DNA of 64,000 bases from Nilaparvata lugens. Taxonomy: Eukaryota > Arthropoda > Insecta > Hemiptera > Delphacidae. The stretch is from the NCBI RefSeq assembly GCF_014356525.2, contig NC_052510.1, positions 14,246,778 to 14,310,777 on the forward strand. Direction: 5' to 3'. Of the stretch, positions 27,298 to 39,137 are shown piece by piece. The notes under the pieces were generated by a model that was given only the letters and a program-made list of their open reading frames with translations, did not search any database and was not told the origin of the DNA. Each line of letters begins with the position of its first letter. The stretch's first letter is position 1. The translations under genes and the position numbers were made by a program.

Positions 27298-30200
27298 ATG
27301 AGTTTATGTGCGTCTGTGTACACGATATCTCATCTCCCAATTAACGGAATGACTTGAAATTTGGAACTTGAGGTCCTTTCACTATAAGGATCCGACACGA
27401 ACAATTTCGATCAAATGCAATTCAAGATGGCGGCTAAAATGTCAAAAACAGGGTTTTTTCGTGATTTTCTCGGAAACGGCTCCAACGATTCTGATCAGAT
27501 TCATACCAAGAATAGTCATTGATAAGCTCTATCAACTGCCACAAGTCCCATATCTGTAAAAATTTCAGGAGCTTCGCCCCATCAATGCAGATAGATTCCC
27601 AATTATCAGGCTTCAGATACAATTGAAACGAAAAAAATCAAGTGGAGTAGATTGAGCATGAAAATCTCTACAATTAATGTTTAGTAACATTTTCACCTAA
27701 AATTGAAAATAAGCTTTAAATTCGAGAAAATGTGATTATTCAATTGCAAATAATTGTTGATTCTATTAAATCATTCACTATGAAGAGATAGCAGACCTCA
27801 TGTGTGTCTCCAGCGTCAACAGCTGGCTCAAATCTTTGAATAGTAGACTTGAGATGCGCGGGAACACTAGCGTCCGGTGATCAATTTTCATAACGGCAAG
27901 GAAAGTTGTGTGAGTGCGCCACACCAGATTTTTACTTCAATATTGGCGTATGAAGGAGGCTCCTTTTTCCATTTATATTATCCTTGAAATGCAAAATTTC
28001 CAAAAACCTTGTATATACGTCGACGCGCAATTTAGAAAGGAACATACCTGTCAAATTTCATGGAAATATATTACCGCGTTTCGCCGTAAATGCGCAACAT
28101 ATGAACATATAAACATTTAAACATTAAGAGAAATGCCAAACCGTCGACTTGAATCTTAGACCTCACTTCGCTCGGTCAATTATTGTGTTATCAAATATAT
28201 ATTGTGTTATAAATTGAATCAAAAAGTGATCCTGGAGACATGTATCTCACCTGAAACCTGGTATGAGTTGTTTGCCATATCGCAGAGCAGTATCAAACTG
28301 ATTCATTTGAATAGCGCTCTGATAGGCTGCATCCAAAGTCTTCAAGTGTTGAATGTTCATTGGGTGGAAGAGACCTTCCTGTTTTCTCAGACATAAATTA
28401 CAAACATCCAAATCTGTTCGACAGAGCTAAGGAAATTATTGATGTAAAATATTGAAATTGGAAAAAATTAAGTACCTACTTCGAAAAAAATTGTGTGAAA
28501 AAGTAGTTTCACTATTATTGCCCAAATGAAAGAAACTGAGATGATTTTAAAAATAAATTACATCTTCTATTTCATTGACTTTCTGAGTATTTGTGGAAGT
28601 GATATTCTATTTCTTGCCTGCTAGTTGCTAGGAATTTTATGAATCATCTGCAATATACGATACAGTAATAATATCAATGAGCTTCCCGATTATTTTGTAT
28701 TATTATTATTTTGTAAAACATTGTGAGAATGCTTTTTAAAATTAATTTAGAAAATGTTCTCATTAATTATCATTGGAGAAAATATAATTGTAACGATCCA
28801 AGATAAATGGCTTATGAAAGAAGCTTAAAACTATTCATACTTTTCTTTGATATAATAGCCTACTTATTTACTCAGATGAAGTTATTCTACGGTAACCAAT
28901 GCACTTTTTGTGGAATCAAGAAAAGCTGTGCAAGTACTTATCAAACGTAATAAATAAATAATATTTGGAAGGATACAAGCTACATCTTTCATCGTCTTCA
29001 GATGCATGTCTGTGAAGTCAGACACTTCTTTGAATTCTTTGAACGTTTCGTCCTTGACAATGGCTTCGCATTTTGAACAAGATAAATCAACCGCATTATC
29101 TTCACCATCCTGTAAACAAAAAATGAAATGAATAATTGTTCATTCATCCTACAACGATGAGAAAAACAGATGACAATGGTGGATCTGAATTACAATTAAC
29201 AGTATTATAAGATGATCAGATAAAATAATTATTTGGAGTTTTTTTATATCAGTAGTTGTCTTTTATTCTATGAATGTTATGGCAATAAATTATATTTATT
29301 TATTTAAATTCTTCAAAAGGAAATATCCTTCATTAGGCGGAGTTACTGTCCTCTCTAACACTCAATCTTGAAAAAGTTTTCTTTCACAAATAATTATTCT
29401 TTTAAACCCATGAGGGTCTCTCTAGGAATGAGTAATAACTTGAAAATGATCATCTCGAAACAAATATTCATCTGAGAGGTATAGGATTGATGGAGCAAGA
29501 AATTGATACCTTGACATCGTCGACGAAGATGGGTTCTCCACACTCTGAGTTCGGACAGAGCATGGACTTCATGAGAGATCGTTCATGCTCGTTGGTGCAA
29601 CGGTTGCATTGACACAAAAAATAATAGGTAGATAGCAGCTCCTGTTGTCTCTCACTGGGATCGCTCATTAGATCTATGTACGATATGAACACCTGTTGCA
29701 AAATAATAAAAACGTGATGAATACTAGGATTTAATTCAATCAGGTATGAGGATGTTGACAAAGATATAAAGTCATGTCTCTAAAGCCGTGTCCACACTGA
29801 AGAAATATTCGACAAACATGTTTGTTGAAAAAGTTTGGGCAAATTTTATTATGTTTGACAAACAATGTTTGCCCGTGGCCAGTGTGGACGCGTCACCAAA
29901 CAAAATATTTGTAAGTGGGAAGAATAGGTTTTATGTTATAAAGCTGTTTAACAGCTGCCAACTCTGAAAATGTTTGGAAAAACAGTAATTTTTTGTTTGA
30001 CAAACAATGATTGTCCAAACTTTTAAAAATGTTTGTCCCTGAGCTCCTAAACAAACATGTTTGCCGAACATGTATGTCGAACATTTGTTCAGTGTGGACA
30101 CGGCTTAAGCCGAATTTTATGCCAATGATATACAGAGAGGTCCAAAAAATGTATACACTGATTGACAGTGACTCTAAACAGAACAAGATAACAAACACCT

Positions 30201-33200
30201 ATGAATCTTACTAGGTATTGTAGTAATGTACAGTATATAGCCAGGACCCCGCTAACTCGGAAGTACAGATAACCCGGATCTATTTTTGAAAACAATTATG
30301 TAAATAAGAACGTAAAAACTTGGTTAACAATCAACTATGGTCGAAACTTTTTTCTTTCTAGTTTTGTGAAGTCTAGAAATTATCTTCATGTGATCGTGAA
30401 AATTCTGTATTTTCTGATTGGATAAGATTTTTCTAGTGAGTACATTTATTTCTTGTATTTTCCCCCGCATTCTCCAGTTATCCCGGATTTTTTCGTTAAC
30501 TCAGAATGACTCTAGTCCTAGATAGTCCGGATTATCGAGACTATGTAGGCCTACTGTAAGTACATCTTAGAATATTGAACAAAAATATATAGAGATGGTT
30601 AAACCTTTAAAATCATAAAACCTGTAAAATCTTACAATCATACCTGTAAGATATTCACTGTCAAAATGTGTATACATTTTTTTTGGATCCCTCTGTATTT
30701 TTTTGTTCCATATTTTTTGTGTATCTTATAGGGTTACCGTACATAATATTTCTTAATGGATCAACTAGTACCCAGTTGTACTGAGTACTAGTAACCAGGA
30801 CATGTTTAGGTTATAATGCCATTATCAAGTGTCAAAATAAATAACTTATTCAACCAAGAAGGTAACAGGATAATTTCAAGAGTATCGATAAAGAGTATAG
30901 TTTTATCATTCATAGGTTTCTAGATCCTTTCAAAACTTGGACTACTTTACTTTTTTCATACCTTATTCCAGTCAAGAGGAGCAGCTATTTCTTTGATAGC
31001 ACGAATGTAGATGGTGCGCTGTTCGAATACGGCCACAGCGTTTGGGTCACAGCTATGGTCGATTATGGTTGGAGCCAGGTACACGCCCACTCCAATCGAC
31101 GTCATGTCCGGATCGCAAATATTGAAACCGTTCACACATAACTGAAACAACATAATGTTTTTTTTTCAATTGAAACACTAAACATCACAAAATTCACATT
31201 TCATGATCACACATTTTTCTAATTGAAAATTTTTGAATTGAAAAAAATTATGATATAGTGAGCTTGAATAAAGGTTAAATGAAGGCCTATGATGGTTGAT
31301 ATTCACAATTTCTTTATAGGGTTACTACTATTATTAAAATAAAATAAAAATCACCCAGTACCCCTTTTAAATTTGATTAATGTCTAACATGTTTCTACTC
31401 ATGTTGGCCATTTTCAAATTCAAATTAAATAAACATCATTGAATTAAAATTTTGACCTTGAAATATATGTAAAATAATTAGTTACCAGCTATGAGCTTGA
31501 TTCATAGAATAAATGACATTTTTATTTGACTTAGCGTGGTTTGGATATCAATGTCCATTCTACCAATCAACCACAATTCATACAAGGGATAATATAAAAA
31601 ACTACCTATTGTATTTGTGTGAAGACACATAAGTAGTGTCTAACTTAGTATAATATACAAAGTATAAGAATCATACTATTTCAAGTGCTTTGTCTTGACA
31701 TTGAGTAGCAAGCTTATGAGAGTCCATATTACGGGAAGAGTTTTCTGTTTTCAACATATTATACAAATTAATTCTAATACAGTATCACCTATCACAAATA
31801 TTGATATTTGAATGGATTGAAAAAGGTTTATAACTATTCTATACCGACCTCAACTTATTTTAAAATTCAGGGGTTTTCATTGTGTTAATATTTTTTCATA
31901 TTATTCAAATAAGAATAATTTCTAGTACTGATTGGTGATATTTCCATCTTTGATCTGTTTTGTATGACATTATATCTAGTATTAATTGTGATCTAGTAAT
32001 TGTAATATTCTTATAGTATTTCTGATGTTCTAGATATAAGTTAGTTATTGAAATTGCTGCAAATAAATTAATATTTATAGATTTGTTCTAAATTAAAGCA
32101 GAATTCTTGAATCGCATTTAATTGTTTCAAATAAAGAATCGTATTTTAGGTAATTTAACTGGATTATTATGATTCTCAACAATTCAGAACTATTCTCAAC
32201 TGACAACATCAATACATAACACTCTCTAATCGTTGGCAATTCTCCAGCCAAGTATATCTGTTTATTTGTCTGACAGATTTAAATCTATCAAATCAATTTC
32301 TCACTACTTCATATATTTTTCTTGTCTAATGGCAAATTGCACACTCCACGTGCATTGCGCAATAATTCGAATATAATAACAAAGCTGTCATCATCCTAGC
32401 TTTCATTATCAAGAGTAAATAATTTATTGGATTGGTCGACTGGAGGTTTTATTCTTCAGGATTTGGCACCAACAATCGAACCTGTTCGATAAAGTGCTAT
32501 TTATAATAATAGATTTAGTACTTCGATGCCAAAATCACTCTTTTTTACAAAACCTGATAAAAGCTTCGATGACAGATGAAAATTCCTCTCAATTTACTCT
32601 ATCTTACTACGATCAAATATTAATACGACTGATGTAATTAACTGATAATCATGCATTATTTTCAAGTTCACTTCATACAAATCTTCATACATCACTAATT
32701 AAAAAAAATGAATCAAAGTTCATTGATATTGAACGAAGAAAGTTCATTGATTTCTCAAATAATTTATTAAAGATCAACGAAATATTGTACCTTGATATTC
32801 GAGTGGAAATTTTAATGAAATGGTTATTGTTGAAGAAAGACTCACCCTTCCATAAATTCCAAGCATTCCAACTGGATTTGGTAGTATTTCTGGACCAAGA
32901 AAGTCATTGAGAACGGCACACAGTGAGGCGAAATGCTCCATTCTTATCTTATCTTTCTTAACATCTGTGTAATCTAGGAAATCATTTACAAAAAGTGTTC
33001 AGTTTTTGCATCCTTTTGTGATCTGAATATTACACGAATATCATAGTTTATTTGTTTTATGAGATTTATTTTGCATTGATTTATTAAAAATAAATATACA
33101 ATCATTAACAACAAATTATTAATAATCGTATTGAATGTGATTGTGCAGAAATAATCAGGTTTGCAGTCTTAAGAAGTTAGATATACAAAGACAGACTATT

Positions 33201-35557
33201 TTTTGATACTTAAAAATTGTTGTGTAATATTAGCTCTGAAAATAGGTATAATTGATAGAATTGAATAATGATTATGACTTAGGTTATATATAATGAATAT
33301 GATTTAGATACTACGAGTAAATGGAAAAATCATGCATGAGACAATAGAAGCAGTAACGCATTTGTAAAAATTGAAATAAGGCATAAAAAAGTTTTGTTAC
33401 ATTTTAGACCACAATTGTTAAACAAGCCCAAGTTTGAATAAAAATGCTTTATTCTAAAATATATATTATAAGAACGAAGCTACCAGTTAGCTACTACTCT
33501 ACTTTGAATTATAAAATAATATTCATTAGGACAGTTCAATTTAAAACGGTCTCTGAAATAGATTACTGTAGGTAAAATTAGAATTATGGTACTGTTCATT
33601 TCAATGTTCAAGTTCTTTTTCAATAAATCTATTCTACAAAACAGGGGTTTCAACACTACAATGAATAGATGATCTTCAAGAACAGAATGATCTTTCTGAT
33701 CAATAACGCTGAGAAGACATGGAGAAAAAGTTCAAGTAAGTTGAGTAAATCACAAAAACATAGAAGAAAGATCTACCTTTACTGAAAAAAAAACATAGAT
33801 ACTCAAGTACTAGATACCAGAAGAAGAACGATCTTTAGTGGTGGAGAAATGAAAAACAACATAATTGATTCTACAATACTACTAGAATGTAATTAATTGA
33901 TAATATTATCGTTATAAATAAAAAATATTACTAAGCGGAAATTGGCAAAGCGTTAAAGTATGCCAACATTGAAGATTGGAGAATGTAAACAGATACATGA
34001 ATATAGCACTCATACCGGACATTTTTTATATCTATCAAGATATAAGGAGACATGCTATGGTCGAGTGATGGGCAAGGAACAGAACGATACTCAGCGAGGT
34101 GGGAAACTCAGCGAACATCTACCAAACAAAAATAAAAAATCCGCACCTTTGCTAGGCAAGTCCCTGTAAGCTGTCTGTGATATTGCGATTATAAATAGCT
34201 ACGTTAGCGGTTCTATGCAGATCTATCTTACTTACGAGACATCAAGTCTTTGAACATTCTGAAACAGGATTTTGAGTAGTATCCTTTTTCCATTGATCCA
34301 CTAGCACTCTGCAGAAAAATAATAGACAAAGATATTGAATACGTCTCAATGTTGGAAATAATAGACAAATATATAAAGATGATGGTTTCTCGATTCATTC
34401 CGAGCTGCGATGTATTAACCCACTTTTTTTATGTATTTCACACGACATGCAGTCAAATATTATTTGATTATTTGACTTGGTATAAGTTTAAAAAATATGT
34501 ATCCACGTTGAAGTTTAGGCTTAATAAGTTTTTGCAGTACAAATGAATGTGAAATTTATGAAAGAAAATATATCCAAATAGCTGTCAATTAAAAAAATGG
34601 GTTGATAAAGCACAAATGTTTAGATACGAAATTAATATTATAGAATGCTTATTTTAGTTTTATGGTCAGTGGAAACTTCTCAGTTTTTAGGTGACAATCA
34701 TTTATTCACTGAGATTTGACTAGAGTCTTAAAGCTCAATTAGTTTCCAATAATAGGCCTACTCTTTTCAAGAATAGGAAATACAGATTGCTAAATGCAGA
34801 ATAAGCTTAAATATTGTATAATAAATGTCACAATAATGGTGGAAACATATAGTCAAATGTTTTACTTACATTTAATTTTATAATTAGTTTTGCCATAGTT
34901 CTTGCCGCATCCGGAACTACTCTGGGTTGAATTTTCTTCAGATTTTTGCATTCCCCTTTATGCTCCTTCCATGCATGCCTCTGGCAGTCATTATTACAAT
35001 AATAAACATACTGACAAGCCGAGCACTTCAGCAGGTTGCTCCTGCAAGTAAATAAAAATAGAATATATTAGTTAAATCATATTATTGTAAACAAGAGCTT
35101 GCTTAGCCCTATAATTTTGCATAGCATGGGATATTGTATTATTATAAATTAAAAAATTCAAAGTATTAAAGTACCACATCGCCAGTAATGATTATAGATA
35201 ACTCCGGTTCCAGCCATGCTCCTATAACTGAATAAAAATTAATATGAATACAGTAAAGCATGAACAAAACAATATTTTATGCGTATTCATAGAACGCTAA
35301 ATTGTATAACAAATGCCGCATAGATAACTTAGATTGTTTGATAAATATAATGGAAAAAAATTTTATACAATTTTGAATTAAACAAACATTAAGTTAAATA
35401 GTAAACTGCAATTAAAGGAAGTTATGAAATGTTAACTTTACGGTTGAAAACAGTAGTCACATCTTTCAGTCCTAAACTTTGAACTTAGCGTAGCAACAAA
35501 CGGTTCAGCCACTAACAATACTTCTCCGGGTTTTATTTTGTTTTTATCTTTCTTCAT
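25972..35557 (-). CDS. SMYD3: SET and MYND domain lysine methyltransferase, SMYD3-like
   Basis: SMYD3 enzymes methylate lysines of histones and cytosolic proteins. Nine exons join in phase: 35442..35557, 34870..35041, 34236..34308, 32846..32964, 30962..31141, 29510..29692, 28977..29109, 28251..28413 and 25972..26185, giving 450 aa. The MYND zinc ligands are complete: C33, C36, C45, C48, C54, C58, H66, C70. The SET core has DHSCDPN (188-194; usually NHSCDPN) and VFISYIDL (221-228). The post-SET CxCxxC is C247, C249, C252. The C-terminal part is helical and TPR-like. The chosen ATG follows an in-frame TGA, but the protein starts at KIKPGEVLL, so the short N-terminal strand found in vertebrate SMYD3 is missing or on an unseen exon. 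The exon 7 donor (GCTT|GTATCC) was chosen because it joins into VAYLDVC as expected. Assignment to SMYD3 rather than SMYD1/2 is likely but not proven. Confidence 0.88.
27136..27906. mobile_element. 770-bp repeat with ACTTTCCTTGCC inverted ends (SMYD3 intron 8)
   Basis: It begins ACTTTCCTTGCC and ends GGCAAGGAAAGT, flanked on both sides by GATTTTTACTT. It contains a (GT)n tract at about 27266-27298 and segments such as CAAGATGGCGGCTAAAATGT. I recall similar repeats from planthopper sequences, unverified. No transposase is encoded, so it is probably non-autonomous. Confidence 0.55.
27907..28190. repeat. Dispersed repeat adjoining the 27136-27906 element
   Basis: It is a GC-richer stretch with TACCGCGTTTCGCCGTAAAT, CCAAACCGTCGACTTGAATC and CTCACTTCGCTCGGTCAATT. 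It looks like a repetitive block rather than a gene. The open frame at 27914-28120 in it matches nothing I know. Confidence 0.4.
29781..30107. repeat. MITE with TAAAGCCGTGTCCACACTGA ends (SMYD3 intron)
   Basis: The left end TAAAGCCGTGTCCACACTGA and right end TCAGTGTGGACACGGCTTA are inverted copies. The interior is built of repeated TTTGT..GACAAACA / ACAAACATGTTTG words in both orientations, giving a highly self-complementary element of 327 bp. Confidence 0.75.
30131..30697. mobile_element. Mariner-like MITE carrying a nested pogo-like element
   Basis: The outer ends TACAGAGAGGTCCAAAAAAT and its inverse ending GGATCCCTCTGTA continue as GTATACAC and TGACAGTGA, with TA at each border as in Tc1/mariner elements. 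Inside, from about 30226 to 30560, ACAGTATATAGCCAGGACCC and an inverted end with CTCGATAATCCGGACTAT look like pogo/Tigger-type ends. Neither carries an open transposase frame. Confidence 0.5.
31142..34869. other. SMYD3 introns 2-4, no further genes seen
   Basis: Apart from exons 4 (32846..32964) and 3 (34236..34308), this stretch is AT-rich intron. I see no clear repeat ends, RNA gene or second coding frame. The open frames at 33960-34169 and 34349-34546 have no recognisable domain. Confidence 0.4.
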
Positions 35558-35729
35558 TGCGAAGCACAAGACACTGAGAGACAGTATTGACAAGATAACA
35601 AAAAGTCAACATCAAACACGAAAATAGGAATGCTCACTTAACCTCAAAATAGCATTTCGCCGTCTAATTTTAGATCAGCTGTGCATTTGCACCTGTGTAG
35701 TAGACATCAGCTGATAGTATTTCTGTTGA

Positions 35730-35737
35730 TGACGTCA
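35730..35737. promoter_or_regulatory. Perfect CRE (TGACGTCA) upstream of SMYD3
   Basis: The palindromic ATF/CREB site lies about 173 bp upstream of the SMYD3 start codon. Just beyond it on the plus strand is TAAATATA, which could serve as a TATA-like box. CREB/ATF family binding is inferred. Confidence 0.5.
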
Positions 35738-35779
35738 TAAATATACTAAAACGCATGCGTCAATCAACGCGCCCGTGCA

Positions 35780-36735
35780 TTTGAAAAAGTGAAGAAAAAT
35801 TCTTGCCTGCAATGAAACATGGCAATCAATCAAGGAATTCAAGACTAATTTTATCTTGACAACAGTTTACAATACACGAGGAACTTCATTTCACAGTCAA
35901 GGAAACGGCCTACAAGTCAAGGATAAACTAAACTGTAGGTGACTGAATTTATTCAATATCAAATACCGTGTAGACCTATTTCAAATTTTAGAACATTCAT
36001 AGAAATCAGAGTATTAGATTAAATTTTAAAATATTCATAGGTTTATCTCATAATTAATTATTCCGTGGTAATAATACCTTTGTTTATAGATACGTCCAAA
36101 CGTATCCATAATCAAAGATAATACCATAAAGAAACAATAGCGTATAGAAACAATACCATAGAGAAACAATGATAATACTCTCATAACTAAATTTGCTAAC
36201 CCAGTTGTATCTCACATAAACTTATTTATTTTTAGATAGTATCAATAGTAGTCAATAGAAAAACTTATCAATATAACTTTTATCAATATAAGAACTGGAT
36301 CATGAACATAAACTATTACAATAATAATTGTAAATTATAATTATTATCAACTACGGTACGGTAGGTACCTGTACTAAGTTTTGACAGAAAACTGATTTGA
36401 TTTGGAAACGTCTCTATTGCTCCTCAAGTTTACATGAAAAATACTGCTATGAACAATGAACGTAGTAGTGTGAAGCAAAGAAAATGTCTGGAAAATGTAA
36501 CATCACTTCATTACCTACCCTACCCTCCGCTCCACAAGTGAATACAATTCAATAAAATTAGTAATATGAGTCCAGAAAATTGTAGATGCAGAAGAATTTT
36601 TTAATTAGGTGTATATAAGAGGTCCTGATTTAACCAATTGGCCTACAGTTCATATACAAGTTGCAACAACAGAGTGATAAGTTGTCAGGGAATTGAAAAA
36701 AATAAAATTGAGTTGACATATCTGTATATTTGATA
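35780..36735. other. SMYD3-ATF6 intergenic stretch
   Basis: This is AT-rich DNA between the SMYD3 promoter and the farthest likely ATF6 poly(A) site. A hairpin with about 28-bp arms (GGTAATAATACC..., partner ...AATACC) lies at 36067-36126. No gene is seen. Confidence 0.35.
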
Positions 36736-36739
36736 GCAT

Positions 36740-39137
36740 TTTATTGCTTCACAAACACTGCACAAATCAAGAATATACACATTGAATCACAACTTCTGTG
36801 TAATAGTCTTAATTTCTAGGAACAACAAACAATACTACTTTATAAGTTATAAATTTATCAATATATTAAATTTTACTCTCACTTATTTCAACAATAAATT
36901 AACGATAAATTAATTTGTAATGTAATGTAACAATCAACATAAATTTTCTAAACGATTGACTAAATACCAATAGGAATTGATTTAGTATTTTTATATAATT
37001 GTTAAACTGTACGTATATAATATTATCTATAGCATAAATATACAAATCGTTATTAAACCTAAGAGACCAATCAAATGCATAAAATAGAATTCATCACCTA
37101 TGAAAAAACAATTTCAGAACAAAGTATTCATTTCTTATAACTTACATAATTAATTGAATTTTTGAATACGGTACTTCAGAAAAGAGTTTTACTAATTACT
37201 ATTACATAAATATTAAATTAAATTAGGAATAAACTGTGTCAGAATTGTGCTTTTTTATGTTATAAATTATATTCTACCCAAGTTTTTCAAAGAAATTTAT
37301 GAAGTTGCCAGTCATGGTCAATCAATAGTGTTGATATATATCAACATTGACTATCTATTAGTCAGCCATGGGCTAGTGAATTTTTGTGAAATAAAACTCA
37401 GTTAAAAAAACCTATTCAACTTGAAATCACGCATGATCCAAGCTAAATTTAGAAAGGATAGTTATCAAATTAAAATTACTGCATCTATTTAAATTTAAAA
37501 GGTTTGAAAAATAATGAAAATTTCCAAAATATGTTAAGACTTATTTTAGAAAAATAATGAACTATATGAACCAAAACAATAATGAGATTGACAAATCTAA
37601 TGTGATTTATATTTATGTATTACCTTGTCAGTATAATTACTAGAGTATAATCAATAATTTATTAGTAGTTTATGATCATTATTAGGGTGATATTCATATT
37701 TAAAATTCATTCAGTACGGTATAACGGTAATTAAAACTGATCACAAGCATATCAATTACTTTGAAAAATAATTGTATTCGTCGTTTAATGTGATGGTTAG
37801 TTGATTCACTATGTGGTGTACATTTACTATGATTTAATTGCAATGATTCATAAAAATGAATTTTTAAATTATATTACTTAAAATATAATAAACCCACACA
37901 AGTCAAGATATGATATGAGTGTAGCACACTGATAGTAAATAGAACAGCGTAACAGACCATTACCAAGAAATTTGGATATCGATAATTATGTATAACCTCT
38001 TAGGCACCTGATGATTTAGCCATCAAGGTGTGCTTTTCGAAGATTGTAAGCTAGAAATTTTATTTCTTCAATATTATACAAAATAATAAATTTATCACTG
38101 AAAATTGGGGAAATTGCAAAAAGTATGTTTGAGGAAGTTGATGCTTTATAGGTAAAATACTTGAATAATAATTATAAGTTGTATCAGCTTAGAACTTGTT
38201 GATGTAAATGCGGAAAAATTGAGAACATTTTTTATTTTGCAATTTTTGGTGGCTCATAATCAATATTAGCTCTATGAGCCTGAATACCAATTGGTAAAAA
38301 ACTTGCTTGTTTAGCGTCCAAGAAAAAAGTTTGAGTTTTGATTAAAATTATCACTCTCTATCAGCTTCGGCTTGCATTTATAAATATCCAAAACTTATAT
38401 TACTTTGTACAAATAATGTGCACTTTAAAACAAAATCATACAAAGTTTAATTCTCATCCTAAATCTAGTTCTAAAATTAATATCAAACATAATTTGCTTT
38501 GATTAACCTAGAATTTTGCATTAATTATATCCATATAAAACATCATAGTTACTTGTATTTGCAAGCATTACATTGCAAATAATCAGGTAAGTTTCTATAA
38601 TTAAGTAGTTCAACATTGTATCAAACTATCTTCAGTAAAAATCAATAAATAAGAAAACTATATAAAAATCTGCAATTGCTCAAATCTACAAAATCTACTT
38701 TATGGTTAAGCATAGCATTCTGTCGTATCAATTGTTCATTATAAAAACATTTAAAGCACAACTAATATGAGCAACATCTAAGTTATACTGTATCGCAAAA
38801 TGTCACTTTATTTCAAACTCACATATACTAATCAATCAGTTATATAATAACATAGCCACCTCTCTAATTTAAGGCTGCGGCCTACGATATTGCAACGTCG
38901 CAGTGTTAGTAGGCCTAGAGTCTAATACATGATTGGTGACAAAGATTTTAAAAAATACCAGCTGATCTATTTCACCAATCATGTATTAGATTCTAGGCCT
39001 ACACTGCGACGTTGCAATATCGTAGGCCGCGGCCTTGTATTAGAGGTGGCTATGAAAATAGTGATTAATTTGAATGAATCTGTTTTTTAATAGATTCACT
39101 CACAATAATCGTAAATTCATCTAAAAAGTATGTCTAA
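36740..39137 (-). other. Candidate ATF6 3'UTR
   Basis: No coding frame is recognisable. AATAAA on the minus strand occurs near 38809-38814, 38228 and 36740-36745, and ATTAAA near 39086-39091, so the UTR could be about 50 bases or up to 2.4 kb. The choice matters because a long foldback (38852-39053) would be inside the mRNA for any but the nearest site. Confidence 0.35.
38852..39053. repeat. Foldback MITE 85 bp past the ATF6 stop codon
   Basis: The left end ATAGCCACCTCTCTAAT and its inverse (ATTAGAGGTGGCTAT) start arms of about 80 bp that match almost perfectly through GCGGCCTACGATATTGCAAC and CTAATACATGATTGGTGA. The loop is about 35 bases. It has no coding capacity. Confidence 0.8.

Noticed and set aside
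28977..29109. Alternative SMYD3 exon 7 donor at GAT|GTAGCT
   Set aside because: It gives the wrong phase for exon 8. The GTATCC donor four bases later yields VAYLDVC, which fits the family.
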